Shown: positions 4,584-5,211 of the stretch, piece by piece
Layout: every line of letters starts with the position of its first letter
Numbering within the stretch: position 1 is the first letter of the stretch
From: an uncultured Coriobacteriaceae bacterium
Lineage (GTDB): Bacteria; Actinomycetota; Coriobacteriia; Coriobacteriales; QAMH01
Direction of reading: 5' to 3'
Assembly: GCA_900556425.1 (NCBI GenBank)
Contig: USOR01000075.1
Coordinates: forward strand, 1 to 5,211
DNA length: 5,211 nucleotides
Program-made: the position numbers and the translations under genes
Notes under the pieces: model-generated
Told to the model about the DNA's origin: nothing
The model's database searches: none
What the model saw: only the letters and a program-made list of their open reading frames with translations

Positions 4584-5211
4584 ATGGGTGGATTCTGCGG
4601 TGTGGCGTCAAAGCGCGACTGCGTCTTGGACGTCTTCTTTGCGGTCGATTATCATTCGCACCTCGGCACGCGAAGAGCAGGAATGATCTTCCACGACGAG
4701 GATGGTTTCCAGCGTCAGATTCACTCAATCGAAAACACCCCGTTTCGCACGCGCTTCGAGGATGACCTTGCCAAGTTCCATGGCAATTGCGGCATCGGCT
4801 GCATTAGCGACACCGATCCGCAGCCTTTGCTCGTTCGTTCGCATCTGGGTGTCTTTGCCATCACGACCATCGGCTGCATCAACAATGCCGACGACCTCGT
4901 TGACGAGTACTTCTCCAAGGGCGACAGGCAGTTCATGGCGATGAGTTCGGGTAAGGTCAACTCGACCGAGCTCGTCGCGGCGCTCATCAATCAGCGCGAG
5001 GACTTCGTCGCGGGCATCAAGTTCGCCCAGGAGGTTGTGGACGGTTCGCTCACCCTCCTCATCATGACCGATGACGAGCATATCATCGCCGCGCGTGACA
5101 AGATGGGTCGTCTGCCCATCCTCATCGGCAAAAACGCCGATGGCTACTGTGCCTCCTTCGAGTCATTTGCCTATGAGAAGCTTGGCTATATCACCGATTA
5201 CGAACTCGGCC
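4584..5211 (+). CDS. PurF-like class II glutamine amidotransferase homologue (3' end outside window)
   Basis: The first 209 residues are present with no stop before the window ends. They match an N-terminal Ntn-type glutaminase domain of amidophosphoribosyltransferases, the enzymes that use glutamine and PRPP in the first step of purine synthesis. Alignable blocks are FCGVASK (4-10; Cys5 at the nucleophile position), YHSHLGTRRAGM (23-34, replacing LQHRGQESAGI), GIGCIS (70-75), TTIGCINNADDL (94-105), NSTELVAALI (126-135), DGSLTLLIM (153-161) and ARDKMGRLPILIG (170-182, like RDPxGIRPL). The family match is good, but the glutamine-binding Arg, oxyanion Asn and SDTE Asp of E. coli PurF appear replaced. 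Cys5 would also need removal of MGGF to become N-terminal. I recall a family of such proteins in anaerobes annotated as amidophosphoribosyltransferase. It is therefore probably not the housekeeping PurF, and its reaction is unknown. The PRPP-binding half, if present, lies beyond the window. Confidence 0.8.
   Translation, partial: MGGFCGVASKRDCVLDVFFAVDYHSHLGTRRAGMIFHDEDGFQRQIHSIENTPFRTRFEDDLAKFHGNCGIGCISDTDPQPLLVRSHLGVFAITTIGCINNADDLVDEYFSKGDRQFMAMSSGKVNSTELVAALINQREDFVAGIKFAQEVVDGSLTLLIMTDDEHIIAARDKMGRLPILIGKNADGYCASFESFAYEKLGYITDYELG

Overview
The window reads as bacterial chromosome. Genes are closely packed on the + strand, codon use favours G or C at third positions, and Shine-Dalgarno sites are recognisable. 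Codon use and gene content fit a gut-type anaerobic actinobacterium, most likely Coriobacteriia (Collinsella/Olsenella/Slackia-like). This is inference: no rRNA or marker gene is present.

Layout, all on the + strand. (1) 1-130: the 3' end of an unrecognised protein. (2) 164-355: a small hypothetical gene in the same frame, beyond one TAG. (3) 356-417: a promoter and strong ribosome binding site. (4) 418-1410: a diverged XdhC-family protein, the family that services the molybdenum cofactor of xanthine dehydrogenase-type enzymes; no hydroxylase gene is visible. (5) 1411-1585: a 175-base leader with inverted repeats, a possible 30-codon upstream reading frame, and a TTG start whose Shine-Dalgarno lies in a hairpin loop. 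(6) 1586-3169: an MBOAT membrane O-acyltransferase (DltB/AlgI type). (7) 3156-4517: a membrane-anchored SGNH/DltD/AlgJ-like protein overlapping the MBOAT gene by 14 bases. (8) 4518-4583: an extended -10 promoter and an operator-like palindrome. (9) 4584-5211: the start of a PurF-like class II glutamine amidotransferase homologue that runs off the window.

The MBOAT and SGNH genes form an obvious two-gene unit. The membrane protein would pass an acyl group across the membrane, and the SGNH protein would place it on an extracellular polymer. The polymer is unknown, because no dltA/dltC, alginate, cellulose or glycosyltransferase gene is in view. The two flanking genes both recall purine metabolism (XdhC, PurF-like), but nothing in the window ties them to the acylation pair.

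The points most worth a second look are the PurF-like protein, which keeps a candidate nucleophile Cys but seems to have lost the canonical glutamine-binding and oxyanion residues; the palindrome at its predicted transcription start; the structured or peptide-coding leader before the MBOAT gene; and the cysteine cluster with altered signature motifs in XdhC. No mobile element, CRISPR array, tRNA or rRNA was seen, and no gene-free stretch exceeds 300 bases.
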